A stretch of DNA of 64,000 bases from Litoreibacter arenae DSM 19593. GTDB taxonomy: Bacteria; Pseudomonadota; Alphaproteobacteria; Rhodobacterales; Rhodobacteraceae. The stretch's first letter is position 1. Every line of letters begins with the position of its first letter. Shown piece by piece: positions 22,699 through 31,216 of the stretch. The DNA lies in contig NZ_KE557306.1 in assembly GCF_000442275.2 (NCBI RefSeq), positions 124,001 through 188,000 of the forward strand. Reading direction: 5' to 3'. The translations under genes and the position numbers were made by a program. The notes beneath the pieces are model-generated. The model was not told the DNA's origin. It did no database searches and saw only the letters and a list, made by a program, of their open reading frames with translations.

Positions 22699-24750
22699 AT
22701 GAGCTTCGACACAACCACAGAGTCCATTGCCCATTTTATTGGCATATTTCATTTAGCAACCGAAGAACTACGCATTCGGAAGGATTACAACGAATTCAAG
22801 GCCATCGAGGCGCAAGCCGACGAGGAGGTCGCATATGAAACCGGGCCGGTCCGGATCAGCGCACCGCATGAAACTGACGGCTACGATCCCAACACGAAAT
22901 ATACACCCCAACCGGATGCAAACCCCTCCGTGGGCGGTCCGGCGCTTCCGGTGCCTGCGTCGCATTCGGGCATGTATGGCGGGCCGGCGTTCGGTCCCGA
23001 CTTTCCCACGCCGGAGGTATTGGGCAACGGCGCGCCCGTCCTGTATTTCTCGACGATGGTGCTGCCCTACGTCCCGATCCCGTCATCGGTCATCACCATC
23101 ACCCTGCAATCAATCACGTTGCTGGACGACGATGTTCTGGGTGATATCAGTTCGGCAGGCTTCATCTCGGTCGAACATTTCCACGAGGCGCTTTACGAGG
23201 TGATCGGCCTCGCCGAGGCCCTGCAACCGTGGTCCTTCCAGAGTATTCTCAACGAGGGCCTCGACGACCCTGCCTCCGCAGCCCTTGCCCTGCGCGACGC
23301 GTTGAAGGCGCTGACCGCGCCGGAGGTCGAGGGGCTCGCCGTTACGATTGAGACCGGCGAGGACGTGCATGGCGTTCATGTGGACGGCACCGTCGCCGAG
23401 GAACTGCCCGACATAGACGACCAACTGCCGATGTTCATCCGCGCCAAACGCGGCAATGGTGAAGAAGAAAACACAACGGACACCGACCAGCTGGCAGGCC
23501 ACTCCAAGAACCCGTGGTCCGTGCTGGACGGGGTGGGCGAGGGGCCTGCGACCACCATGGTGTCAGACCACTCGGTCTCCACGGGGGCGAATGAGGCCCA
23601 CAACATGGTGGACATCCAGACAAGCTGGATCGACGCCGGGGTCATTGCCGTAAGCGGTGACGTCATCAAGCTGGATGCGATTTCGCAGATCAATATCCTG
23701 TCCGATATGGATCACTATCAGGGCCATCTCTGGAGCGATCCTTCCACGCCGTCGCAGGCCTACAACCTCGCCTCGATGCTGGTGAGTTACCGCAACGAGC
23801 CGACAGACGAAACACAGGCGGAAACAGAGGCACCGTTGTCCTTCCCCTCCACCTGGAACCTGGAGCGGATAGAGGGCGATGTCTCCGTCACGAACCTGAT
23901 CAAGCAACTCACCTTCGGAACGGATAACGACCGGCTGGAGCTGACCTTCTCGGCCAACACAACCTCTATCGTGACTGGTGAGAACCAGAGCTTCAACTCC
24001 GTCCATGCCGGCGAATTCGGCTTCGGCTACGACCTGATCCTTGTCGGCGGCGCGATGGTATCTCTGAACACGATCAGCCAGACCAACGTCCTTCTGGATG
24101 GCGACTACTTCTCCGGCGAGGGGCTGGGCGGCGCTATCGTTTCGGGAAGCGACAACCTGCTGCGCAACGACGCCAGAATTGAGCGGGACGGAATAGACGC
24201 GCAGGTCGAGATGTTGCAGGAGTTCAAGGACGCGCTCCGCGACCTCAACGAAGGGGCCAGCGAGTTGGCGCGCGCGGTTGCGCAGAGCGAGATGTTCGAA
24301 GGTCTGGATGCCGTGCGGGCTTTGTATATCGAGGGCGACCTGATCCAGATGAACATCGTCGACCAGGTCAATTATCTGGGCGATCAGGACCAGATGCACA
24401 TGGCGCAGGAAGCGATGGCCTCCGCGATGATGCAGGGGCCGGTGACGATCACCAGCGGATCGAACCTTCTGACCAACACGGCCCTGATCCATGAAACCGG
24501 CTACGACTCCGATATCATGACCGACGGTGAGTATTACTCCGAAGCCCTGCTTTATCAGGCGGAACTCATCGAGACAGACGCCAACCCGCTTGGGGTGAGC
24601 ATGTCCGCTCTGACCAATGAAGCGGTAGCCTTCCTTGCGGATGACATGGTGTCGACCTCGCTTTCCGAGGCGCTGGAAGGCGAAGGAATGACCTACGACG
24701 CACACGCGGGTGGTAGCGCCCTCGATGTGATGCAAACGATGACAGCTTAA
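22699..24750 (+). CDS. Repeat-containing protein, probable type I secretion substrate
   Basis: A 683-residue acidic protein with no cysteine, no signal peptide and no TM helix. Three related units occur at about residues 315-340, 446-470 and 541-565, with cores SGDVIKLDAISQINILSD, GGAMVSLNTISQTNVLLDGD and EGDLIQMNIVDQVNYLGDQD. After the second and third comes a shared tail: SGSDNLLRNDARI and SGSNLLTNTALI. The alternating hydrophobic pattern with conserved Gln and Asn suggests stacked beta strands. Its GANEAHNMVDI resembles GANVLGNTVDM near the C-terminus of the preceding repeat protein. AAGGAG lies before ATG 22699. The gene is 25 bp upstream of the secretion ATPase, supporting an exported role. 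I do not recognise a characterised homologue. Confidence 0.8.
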   Translation: MSFDTTTESIAHFIGIFHLATEELRIRKDYNEFKAIEAQADEEVAYETGPVRISAPHETDGYDPNTKYTPQPDANPSVGGPALPVPASHSGMYGGPAFGPDFPTPEVLGNGAPVLYFSTMVLPYVPIPSSVITITLQSITLLDDDVLGDISSAGFISVEHFHEALYEVIGLAEALQPWSFQSILNEGLDDPASAALALRDALKALTAPEVEGLAVTIETGEDVHGVHVDGTVAEELPDIDDQLPMFIRAKRGNGEEENTTDTDQLAGHSKNPWSVLDGVGEGPATTMVSDHSVSTGANEAHNMVDIQTSWIDAGVIAVSGDVIKLDAISQINILSDMDHYQGHLWSDPSTPSQAYNLASMLVSYRNEPTDETQAETEAPLSFPSTWNLERIEGDVSVTNLIKQLTFGTDNDRLELTFSANTTSIVTGENQSFNSVHAGEFGFGYDLILVGGAMVSLNTISQTNVLLDGDYFSGEGLGGAIVSGSDNLLRNDARIERDGIDAQVEMLQEFKDALRDLNEGASELARAVAQSEMFEGLDAVRALYIEGDLIQMNIVDQVNYLGDQDQMHMAQEAMASAMMQGPVTITSGSNLLTNTALIHETGYDSDIMTDGEYYSEALLYQAELIETDANPLGVSMSALTNEAVAFLADDMVSTSLSEALEGEGMTYDAHAGGSALDVMQTMTA

Positions 24751-24775
24751 CAAGTAGTTTAATATTGGTATTTTC

Positions 24776-26764
24776 ATGAAAGATATGACCGATTGCCCGC
24801 CGGAGACACAAACCAAGACGCGACCGCGGCTGGTTCTGAGGCCCGTGGATCGCGTGGACGATAAGGCGCGGCCAGCCGATAAACCCAAGCCCGTGCGTCT
24901 GGGCGTGACCCTTGAGGCAAAAGCCAACGAACCGATCCCCAGTCAGGACGCCTCACCCCCCGGAAATTCCAACGGGACAGGTGGCGGCGGTGGCGGTGGC
25001 GGTGGCGGCGGCGCCAATTTCCACAAGCGCGTCGGGCCGCAGGACTATTCGCAAACCCTGAAGCGGGGGCTGAAGGCGGTTCGCCACAACCTCGGAATCG
25101 TGATGGTGATGACCTGCGCGACCAACCTGCTGATCCTTGCCATCCCGATCTACCTTTTCCAGATATCCGACCGGGTGCTGACCAGCCGCTCCATCGACAC
25201 GCTCGTCATGCTGACGGTGGTGATTGCAGGGGCGGTCATCCTGCAAGCCGTGTTCGATGCCGTGCGGCGGTTCATCCTGATGCGAACGGCTGTCGAGGTG
25301 GCGGCCCAGCTTGGCGCCCCGATCCTGAGCGCCGCGGCGGCCGCGTCGCTGAACGGCACGGGCCGCGAATACCAGACGCTTGGCGATCTACAGCAACTTC
25401 GCGGGTTTCTGACGTCGGGGACGTTGATTTCGTTTCTCGACGTGCCGTTCGCCCCGCTATTCATTTTCGCCATTTTTCTGGTGCATCCGCATCTGGGGAT
25501 GATCGTGGTGGTGACATCCCTGCTGCTGCTGGTCATCGCCCTGATCAACCAGCGCAGCACCGCAAAACCCTTCGCCGAGGCCAACATGGCGCAGTCCCGT
25601 GCGAACATGCATCTCGACTCGATGTCGCGCAACAGCCAGATCATCAACGCCCTGGCGATGATCCCGGAGGCGGTCTCGATCTGGGGCAAGGATACCGCCG
25701 CTTCCCTGACCGCGCAGGTGCGCGCGCAGGACCGCAACATCATCTCGTCGGCGTTTTCGCGTGGCGTGCGCCTTCTGACCCAGATCGCGATGCTGGGCTG
25801 GGGCGCCTATCTGGCAATCCAGGGCGAGATCACCGGCGGTATGGTGATCGCGGCCTCGATTATCGCAGGCCGGGCGCTGGCCCCGATCGAGGGCTCCATC
25901 GAGGGGTGGAACGCGTTTATCCTGTCCCGCAGTGCCTATGGCCGGATCCAGACCCTTTTGCAGAACTCGAAGCTCCAGTTCGAAAAGCTGCGTCTGCCGC
26001 GCCCCGAAGGCCGGCTTGACGTCGAGCGCCTGCTATTCGTCCCTCCCGGCACCAAGCAGGTCGTGCTGAACGGGCTGAGCTTCCACCTCAACCCCGGCGA
26101 GACCCTTGCGATCATCGGCAACTCGGGGGCGGGCAAAACGACGCTGGGCAAGATGCTGGTCGGCTCCATCCTGCCCACGTCGGGCAATGTCCGGCTCGAC
26201 CTCATGGACCTGCGGAACTGGGAGCCACGGCAATTCGGTGAAAACATCGGCTACCTGCCGCAGGACGTCCAACTCTTCCCCGGCTCGATCAAGGACAACA
26301 TCGGCCGGATGCGCAAGGATGCCAGCGACGAAGACATTTATGAGGCCGCACGTCTGGCCGATGTCCACGAGATGATCGCCAGCCTGCCCCAAGGCTACGA
26401 GACGATGGTGGCCGCCGACGGCTCGCCGCTATCCGGCGGGCAAAAGCAACGCATCGCCCTGGCGCGGGCCTTCTTCGGCAACCCCAAGCTGGTGGTGCTG
26501 GACGAGCCGAACTCCAACCTCGACACCGCCGGTGACAAGGCACTGGCCCGCGCGGTCGAACATGCGCGCCGCAACAAGATCACGGTGGTGGTCATCACCC
26601 AAAAACCGGCGCTTCTGGATGTCGTGGACAAGATCATGCTGCTCACAGACGGCACGATTGCCCTGTTCGGGACACGCGATGTCGTGATGCAGCGCATCAA
26701 ACAGGATCAGCAGAACCGCAACCGTCCGCCAAAACCAATCGAGGAGCCGGGCAATGGGCAATAG
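24776..26764 (+). CDS. Type I secretion ABC transporter (PrtD/LapB class)
   Basis: A 662-residue fused permease-ATPase of a type I secretion system. The first 95 residues are a cytoplasmic Pro/Lys/Gln-rich tail with a run of eleven glycines (near residues 66-76), unusual for the family. A six-helix membrane domain follows (about 105-370; for example LGIVMVMTCATNLLILAIPI). The ATPase has Walker A GNSGAGKTT (448-456), LSGGQKQRIALARA (552-565) and LVVLDEPNSNLD. No C39 peptidase-like domain is present, as in PrtD-type transporters. The gene overlaps the HlyD-type adaptor by 11 bases. The likely cargo is encoded by the two genes just upstream. Confidence 0.93.
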   Translation: MKDMTDCPPETQTKTRPRLVLRPVDRVDDKARPADKPKPVRLGVTLEAKANEPIPSQDASPPGNSNGTGGGGGGGGGGGANFHKRVGPQDYSQTLKRGLKAVRHNLGIVMVMTCATNLLILAIPIYLFQISDRVLTSRSIDTLVMLTVVIAGAVILQAVFDAVRRFILMRTAVEVAAQLGAPILSAAAAASLNGTGREYQTLGDLQQLRGFLTSGTLISFLDVPFAPLFIFAIFLVHPHLGMIVVVTSLLLLVIALINQRSTAKPFAEANMAQSRANMHLDSMSRNSQIINALAMIPEAVSIWGKDTAASLTAQVRAQDRNIISSAFSRGVRLLTQIAMLGWGAYLAIQGEITGGMVIAASIIAGRALAPIEGSIEGWNAFILSRSAYGRIQTLLQNSKLQFEKLRLPRPEGRLDVERLLFVPPGTKQVVLNGLSFHLNPGETLAIIGNSGAGKTTLGKMLVGSILPTSGNVRLDLMDLRNWEPRQFGENIGYLPQDVQLFPGSIKDNIGRMRKDASDEDIYEAARLADVHEMIASLPQGYETMVAADGSPLSGGQKQRIALARAFFGNPKLVVLDEPNSNLDTAGDKALARAVEHARRNKITVVVITQKPALLDVVDKIMLLTDGTIALFGTRDVVMQRIKQDQQNRNRPPKPIEEPGNGQ

Positions 26765-28100
26765 CGAGACAACCGCACTGACCGTGCAGGAATGGTATGA
26801 CGACGTGCCGCGCTCGATCACGCGGCACACCATCTTCGGCCTCTGCCTCATGCTGGTGGCGTTCGGGGGCTTTGGCGCGTGGGCGTTCCGCGCGCCCCTT
26901 GCCGCCGCCGTGATCGCGCAAGGCAGCTTCGTCGCCACGGGGCGCAACAAGATCGTGCAGCACCTCGAAGGGGGCATCATCCGCGAAATAACGGTGCGCG
27001 AGGGCGACAAGATCGAAGCGGGCGACGTGCTGGTGGTGCTCGACGAGACCGCCGCGCTGGCCAACCGCCGCGAACTCGACGTCCGCAAGTCGCGGCTGGA
27101 GGCAACGGCGGCCCGGCTGATATCCGAGTACCGCGAGATGGAGAGGCTGGAATTTCCCGCCGAGCTGCAAGAGCGGGCAAAGGAGGACTACGAGATCGCG
27201 TCGATCCTTGACGGGCAGCGCCTGTCCTTCAATGTGGCGCGGTCTTCTCTGGAGAACGATCTGTCATTGCTCAGTCGCAACATGAACGCGCTCAAAATCC
27301 GCGCGGAAGGATACCGTGTTCAACTGGCCTCGCACCGCAAACTGGTCGGCCTTCTGGAAGAGGAACACCAGACCAAGAAGGACCTGTTCGAAAGCGGCCT
27401 GATCCGCCAGTCGGAGGTAAACGCGCTCTTGCGTGCCAAGGTCGAGGCGCAGGGCCAGATCGGGCGGCTTCAGGCAGAGGTCAGCGAGAACGAGGAGTTG
27501 ATCCTCAAGCACGAGACGCAAATTCTCAAGGCACGTAGCCTCTACCGCGAGACCGCCCTCGACGAGTTGCAGATCATCCAGTCGGAGCTTGAAAGCGTGC
27601 GGGAAAAATACCGCAAGGCCGAAAACGTCCTGACCCGGTCAGAGGTGACAGCCCCTGTCGCAGGCACCGTGGTTCGGCTGCATTACTTTACCCCCGGAGG
27701 GGTCATCGAAACCGGCAAGCCGATTGCCGAGATCCTGCCCAAGGACGCGCCGCTCATCGTCGAAACCCTCATCCCGCGCACCGACATCGACAGCGTGCAT
27801 CTGGGTCAGACTGCGGTTGTCCGGCTATCGGGGCTGAACGCGCGCACCACACCGATCCTGAATGGGGTCATCGACTACGTCTCGGCGGACGCAATCACGG
27901 ATTCCACGTCTGGCGTCGTGCGTGAGGTCTTCGTGGCCCGCGTGACGCTATCACCGGTAGAGCTTGCACGGGTCGACGATTTCGTCCCGACGCCGGGGAT
28001 GCCTGCGGAGGTCATGATCCAGACGGCGGAGCGCACATTTGCCCAGTACATCGCCAAGCCGGTGGTGGACAGCATGACGCGCGCCTTCAAGGAGCAGTGA
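26754..28100 (+). CDS. HlyD-family membrane fusion protein of type I secretion
   Basis: A 448-residue periplasmic adaptor linking the ABC transporter to the outer-membrane channel. A single N-terminal TM segment at about residues 22-46 (HTIFGLCLMLVAFGGFGAWA) is followed by a lipoyl half-motif (GRNKIVQHLEGGIIREITVREGD) and a long alpha-helical hairpin (about 95-280). The second lipoyl/beta-barrel part includes VTAPVAGTVVRLHYFTPGGV and ends in EVMIQTAERTF, typical of PrtE/HlyD proteins. The ATG lies inside the end of the transporter gene, an 11-base overlap that implies translational coupling. Its stop abuts the convergent outer-membrane gene with no gap. Confidence 0.93.
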   Translation: MGNSETTALTVQEWYDDVPRSITRHTIFGLCLMLVAFGGFGAWAFRAPLAAAVIAQGSFVATGRNKIVQHLEGGIIREITVREGDKIEAGDVLVVLDETAALANRRELDVRKSRLEATAARLISEYREMERLEFPAELQERAKEDYEIASILDGQRLSFNVARSSLENDLSLLSRNMNALKIRAEGYRVQLASHRKLVGLLEEEHQTKKDLFESGLIRQSEVNALLRAKVEAQGQIGRLQAEVSENEELILKHETQILKARSLYRETALDELQIIQSELESVREKYRKAENVLTRSEVTAPVAGTVVRLHYFTPGGVIETGKPIAEILPKDAPLIVETLIPRTDIDSVHLGQTAVVRLSGLNARTTPILNGVIDYVSADAITDSTSGVVREVFVARVTLSPVELARVDDFVPTPGMPAEVMIQTAERTFAQYIAKPVVDSMTRAFKEQ

Positions 28101-29495
28101 TCAGTTGGTCGCGCGACCGTCACGCTTGATGACGTAGTACTTGTCGACCCCGACCAGCCATCCCTTGCCGGTGGACACTTGCAACCTGACATAGCTGGAC
28201 GTCCAGTCCCGGATCGACGTAGCAAGCGACAGCCGGTTCTCGAAGCTGAGCCGCTCGGCGTCGATCACATCAAGCAGGCTGGAGCCGCCGATCTCGTAGC
28301 TTTCCCGTGACAGCCCCTGCACCTCTCTCGCCGCATTGGCCGCCCTTTGAAACGCGCTGACCTGCCGCGCCCACTGGCGCACCAGCGCGAGGGAGGACTG
28401 CGTTTCCTCGACCGCTTGCAGGACCGAGTTGCGCCAGACAAGTTCCGCCTCCTTGGCGCTCGACATCGCCGCGCGGCGGTTGGCCAGAAGCAGGGGGCGT
28501 TTCAGGACAGGCAGAACCAGCGATGGCCCGAACGACCACGTATCCACGGAACCGCCGGTAACAGCACCTTCGAGGCTGAGCGACGGGTAAAGCTGCGCTT
28601 CTGTCACGCCAACCCGCGCTGTTGCCGCCGCAAAGTTGCGCTCCGCGCTGCGAACGTCGGGCCGGTTGCGCAGGATATCCGCAGGAACGCCGGTCGGCGT
28701 CGCGCCGCGGGGCCTAAGCTGCCCGCGGCTTGGCTTCATATGCTGGAACACCACGTCAGCCGGTTGCGCGACCAGCGTTGCTATACGAAAGACGTTCTGC
28801 TCGTAGCGACCTTGAAGGATGGGCGCACCGGCCTGCGCAGTGGCCAGAAGCGACCGGGCCTGCGCCTGTTCAAGATCGGTGGCCTCGCCCGCGTCCGCCT
28901 TGCGCTGGACAAACCCGAGGCTGCGGCGCCGGCTTGCAATGGATTGCTGGGTAATGGCGGATGCTTCGCGGAAGAAGCGCGCCTGATTATACGCGTCGAT
29001 AAGTTCCGCGATATAAGCCAGTCGCACCGTCCCCGCGTCAAACTGCGCGGCCTCGATATTGGCAAGGGCACCTTCACGTTCGCGCCGGTAGCGGCCGAAC
29101 AGGTCAAAGACGAAGAACGCATCGGCCGTCGCTGTGTTGGGTTCGGTGATCTGGCCGTTGGGTCCCTTGGCCCGGCGCGTATCCAGCGACGCGCCGCCGT
29201 CGATCTGGGCCGGAACGCCGGTGGCACCGGCAAAGGCGCGGGCGGTCTCGATCCGCTGGACCGCGGCGAGAACATCCAGATTCTGGCGCAGGCCGATATC
29301 GACCAGCTGGTTCAGCACGGGGTCGCCGAAGGCGGTCCACCAAGCGGTTTGCGACGCATCCGCAAGCGCGGAGGATTGCCCGTTGACGAACCGCGCCGGA
29401 AGCTCGATCCGTGGTTCGCTGTAATCCGGCCCCACAGTGCAGGACGCTAAAAGGACTGTTGCGGCAAAGGGCAACACTAAAGACTTACTTTTCAT
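28101..29495 (-). CDS. TolC/NodT-type outer-membrane efflux lipoprotein
   Basis: A 464-residue outer-membrane channel with a lipoprotein signal, MKSKSLVLPFAATVLLASC, lipidated on C19, then TVGPDYSEPRIELPARF, the standard NodT-family beginning. Two OEP repeats with long helical segments follow (AVQRIETARAFAG, and in the second half VEETQSSLALVRQWARQVSA). NodT proteins usually serve RND pumps, but here the gene faces the transporter and adaptor genes, so it is the likely third component of the type I system. ATG 29495 is chosen because the 80 residues before it carry no signal. Zero bases separate its stop from the adaptor stop, and I see no bidirectional terminator. Confidence 0.88.
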   Translation of the reverse strand: MKSKSLVLPFAATVLLASCTVGPDYSEPRIELPARFVNGQSSALADASQTAWWTAFGDPVLNQLVDIGLRQNLDVLAAVQRIETARAFAGATGVPAQIDGGASLDTRRAKGPNGQITEPNTATADAFFVFDLFGRYRREREGALANIEAAQFDAGTVRLAYIAELIDAYNQARFFREASAITQQSIASRRRSLGFVQRKADAGEATDLEQAQARSLLATAQAGAPILQGRYEQNVFRIATLVAQPADVVFQHMKPSRGQLRPRGATPTGVPADILRNRPDVRSAERNFAAATARVGVTEAQLYPSLSLEGAVTGGSVDTWSFGPSLVLPVLKRPLLLANRRAAMSSAKEAELVWRNSVLQAVEETQSSLALVRQWARQVSAFQRAANAAREVQGLSRESYEIGGSSLLDVIDAERLSFENRLSLATSIRDWTSSYVRLQVSTGKGWLVGVDKYYVIKRDGRATN

Positions 29496-29906
29496 AATAC
29501 GCGCCACATCTCGCTGCTTGTTGACCGCTCGAAAGTAGCAAAAATCCAAGAAGATCGAGTTTTTTGAGGCGACGCTGCGTAAACTGGGCGAAAAATGTCG
29601 TAATTTCGCAACAAGACGGTGTCGGAACTTGCGACGCCGCCCCGGTGTTTTCGCCGCCTTTGATGGTGGCGAAGGGTGTTCCAATCCCGCACCCGCATCG
29701 ACATGTGAAAACCCCAGCCGCGAACGCGGCATCAATGTCCGTCAGTGGATCATCCGTTCAAGTGTTTTCCGAGATGGCATGACGTGCAGGCCATCCAGCC
29801 TCTCATATCCGGCCACCTTGCCATACGTTTTGCCGACACTTTGCCGACGCTTTGCAGACGCCTATTTCCTCTCGCCTTTTGAGCCGCGCAGGCGTAAGCC
29901 TGAACC
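29496..29906. other. Divergent intergenic region (411 bp)
   Basis: It lies between the outer-membrane efflux gene and the MFS gene and must carry promoters for both. No convincing gene is present in either direction. The notable element is a set of three 11-bp direct repeats at 29829-29861, close to the MFS start. A TATTAT sequence near 29496-29501 on the minus strand overlaps the efflux gene start and is unlikely to be its promoter. Confidence 0.5.
29829..29861 (+). repeat. Three 11-bp direct repeats upstream of the MFS gene
   Basis: TTTGCCGACAC, TTTGCCGACGC and TTTGCAGACGC follow each other without gaps, ending 45 bases before the ATG at 29907. The 11-base spacing puts each copy on the same face of the helix, as in operators bound by repeated protein subunits. 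Confidence 0.6.
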
Positions 29907-31151
29907 ATGTTCGGCGACAGTATCAGACGGCTCGATCTTGACGAGGCAAAGCGGCTTCCTTTTATCCGGCAGCCGGTTTTTCTGTTGTTTCTCATGGCCT
30001 TCGCTATGCCCATCGCCTTCGCCACATGGTCCGCACTGCTCAATAACTTCGTGATCGAGGCCGCAGGCTTCACCGGCGTCGAAATCGGCTGGCTCCACAC
30101 CGTCCGAGAGATCCCCGGCTTTCTGGCTATCGGCGTGATTTTCCTGATAATTTTCGTTCGGGAACAAGTGCTTGGCCTGATTTCCCTGATCCTGCTCGGC
30201 GCCGCGACCGCGCTCACAGCCTACTTCCCTCAGTTCGGTGGCATCCTGATGCTGACCCTGCTCTCCTCCATCGGGTTCCACTATTACGAGACGGTCAACC
30301 AGTCGCTTCAACTGCAATGGATCGACAAGGCGAAGGCCCCGCAAACCCTTGGCTGGCTGACCGCAGCGGGCAGTTTCGCGTCGCTGATCGCCTACGGTTT
30401 GCTGGTGCTGACGTGGAAGACGCTGGATCTGAGCTACGAGTTCGTCTACCTCACCGCAGGCGGCATCACGGTTCTTATCGCGTTGTTTTGTCTTGTTTAT
30501 TTCCCGCAGTTCGAGACGCCGAACCCGCAGAACAAGACCATGGTGCTACGCAAGCGCTACTGGCTCTACTATGCTTTGCAGTTTGTATCCGGCGCGCGGC
30601 GGCAGATATTCGTGGTCTTTGCGGCCTTCATGATGGTGGAGCGGTTCGGCTTCGAAGTGCATGAAGTCACAGCACTTTTCCTGATCAACTACGTCGCCAA
30701 CATGATCTTCGCCCCGCTGATCGGACGCGCAATTGGTGTCTATGGCGAGCGCCGGATGCTGATTGTCGAGTATGTCGGTCTGACACTTGTTTTCCTGGCC
30801 TATGGCGGCATCTACTACTTCGGCTGGGGCGTCGTTCTGGCGGCGAGCCTTTACGTCGTGAACCATCTGTTCTTCTCCATGGCCTTTGCGCTGAAGACCT
30901 ACTTCCAGAAGATCGCGGACCCCGCCGACATCGCGCCCACCGCTGCGGTGGCCTTTACAATCAACCACATAGCCGCCGTGTTTCTACCGGTCGTGCTGGG
31001 GTATATGTGGATCAACTCGCCCGCGTCGGTCTTCGTCGCGGCCGCCTGCATGGCGGTGACGTCACTGGTGCTGTCGATGCTGATCCCGCGCCATCCCGAG
31101 CCGGGCCATGAGACGATTTTCGCCCGCTTCAAGCCCGCGCCGGCGGAGTAG
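29907..31151 (+). CDS. MFS transporter
   Basis: A 414-residue polytopic inner-membrane protein with about twelve hydrophobic segments, starting VFLLFLMAFAMPIAFATWSA and ending with a short polar tail. The overall pattern and a central cytoplasmic loop (FETPNPQNKTMVLRKRYW) agree with the major facilitator superfamily. Charged residues are few in the helices, and I cannot name a substrate. ATG 29907 has no strong ribosome site. The three 11-bp repeats just upstream may regulate it. The gene precedes prmA by 65 bp and could be cotranscribed with it. Confidence 0.8.
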   Translation: MFGDSIRRLDLDEAKRLPFIRQPVFLLFLMAFAMPIAFATWSALLNNFVIEAAGFTGVEIGWLHTVREIPGFLAIGVIFLIIFVREQVLGLISLILLGAATALTAYFPQFGGILMLTLLSSIGFHYYETVNQSLQLQWIDKAKAPQTLGWLTAAGSFASLIAYGLLVLTWKTLDLSYEFVYLTAGGITVLIALFCLVYFPQFETPNPQNKTMVLRKRYWLYYALQFVSGARRQIFVVFAAFMMVERFGFEVHEVTALFLINYVANMIFAPLIGRAIGVYGERRMLIVEYVGLTLVFLAYGGIYYFGWGVVLAASLYVVNHLFFSMAFALKTYFQKIADPADIAPTAAVAFTINHIAAVFLPVVLGYMWINSPASVFVAAACMAVTSLVLSMLIPRHPEPGHETIFARFKPAPAE

Positions 31152-31216
31152 CCCGCAGGGGTTGCGCCCGTGCAAGCAGCGGCCTAAGCGAACGGCAATG
31201 ACCGAAGGAGCCCCCC

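Noticed and set aside
19789-22752. Long antisense frames opposite the Gly/Asp-rich gene
   Set aside because: They arise because GGC/GAC-rich repeats leave other frames free of stops. Their products are artificial Val/Ala or Arg/His-rich chains, and the plus-strand frame has a ribosome site and partner genes.
24743-24769. CtrA-like TTAA pair before the secretion ATPase
   Set aside because: The two TTAA elements are eight bases apart, one more than the consensus, and lie inside an operon.
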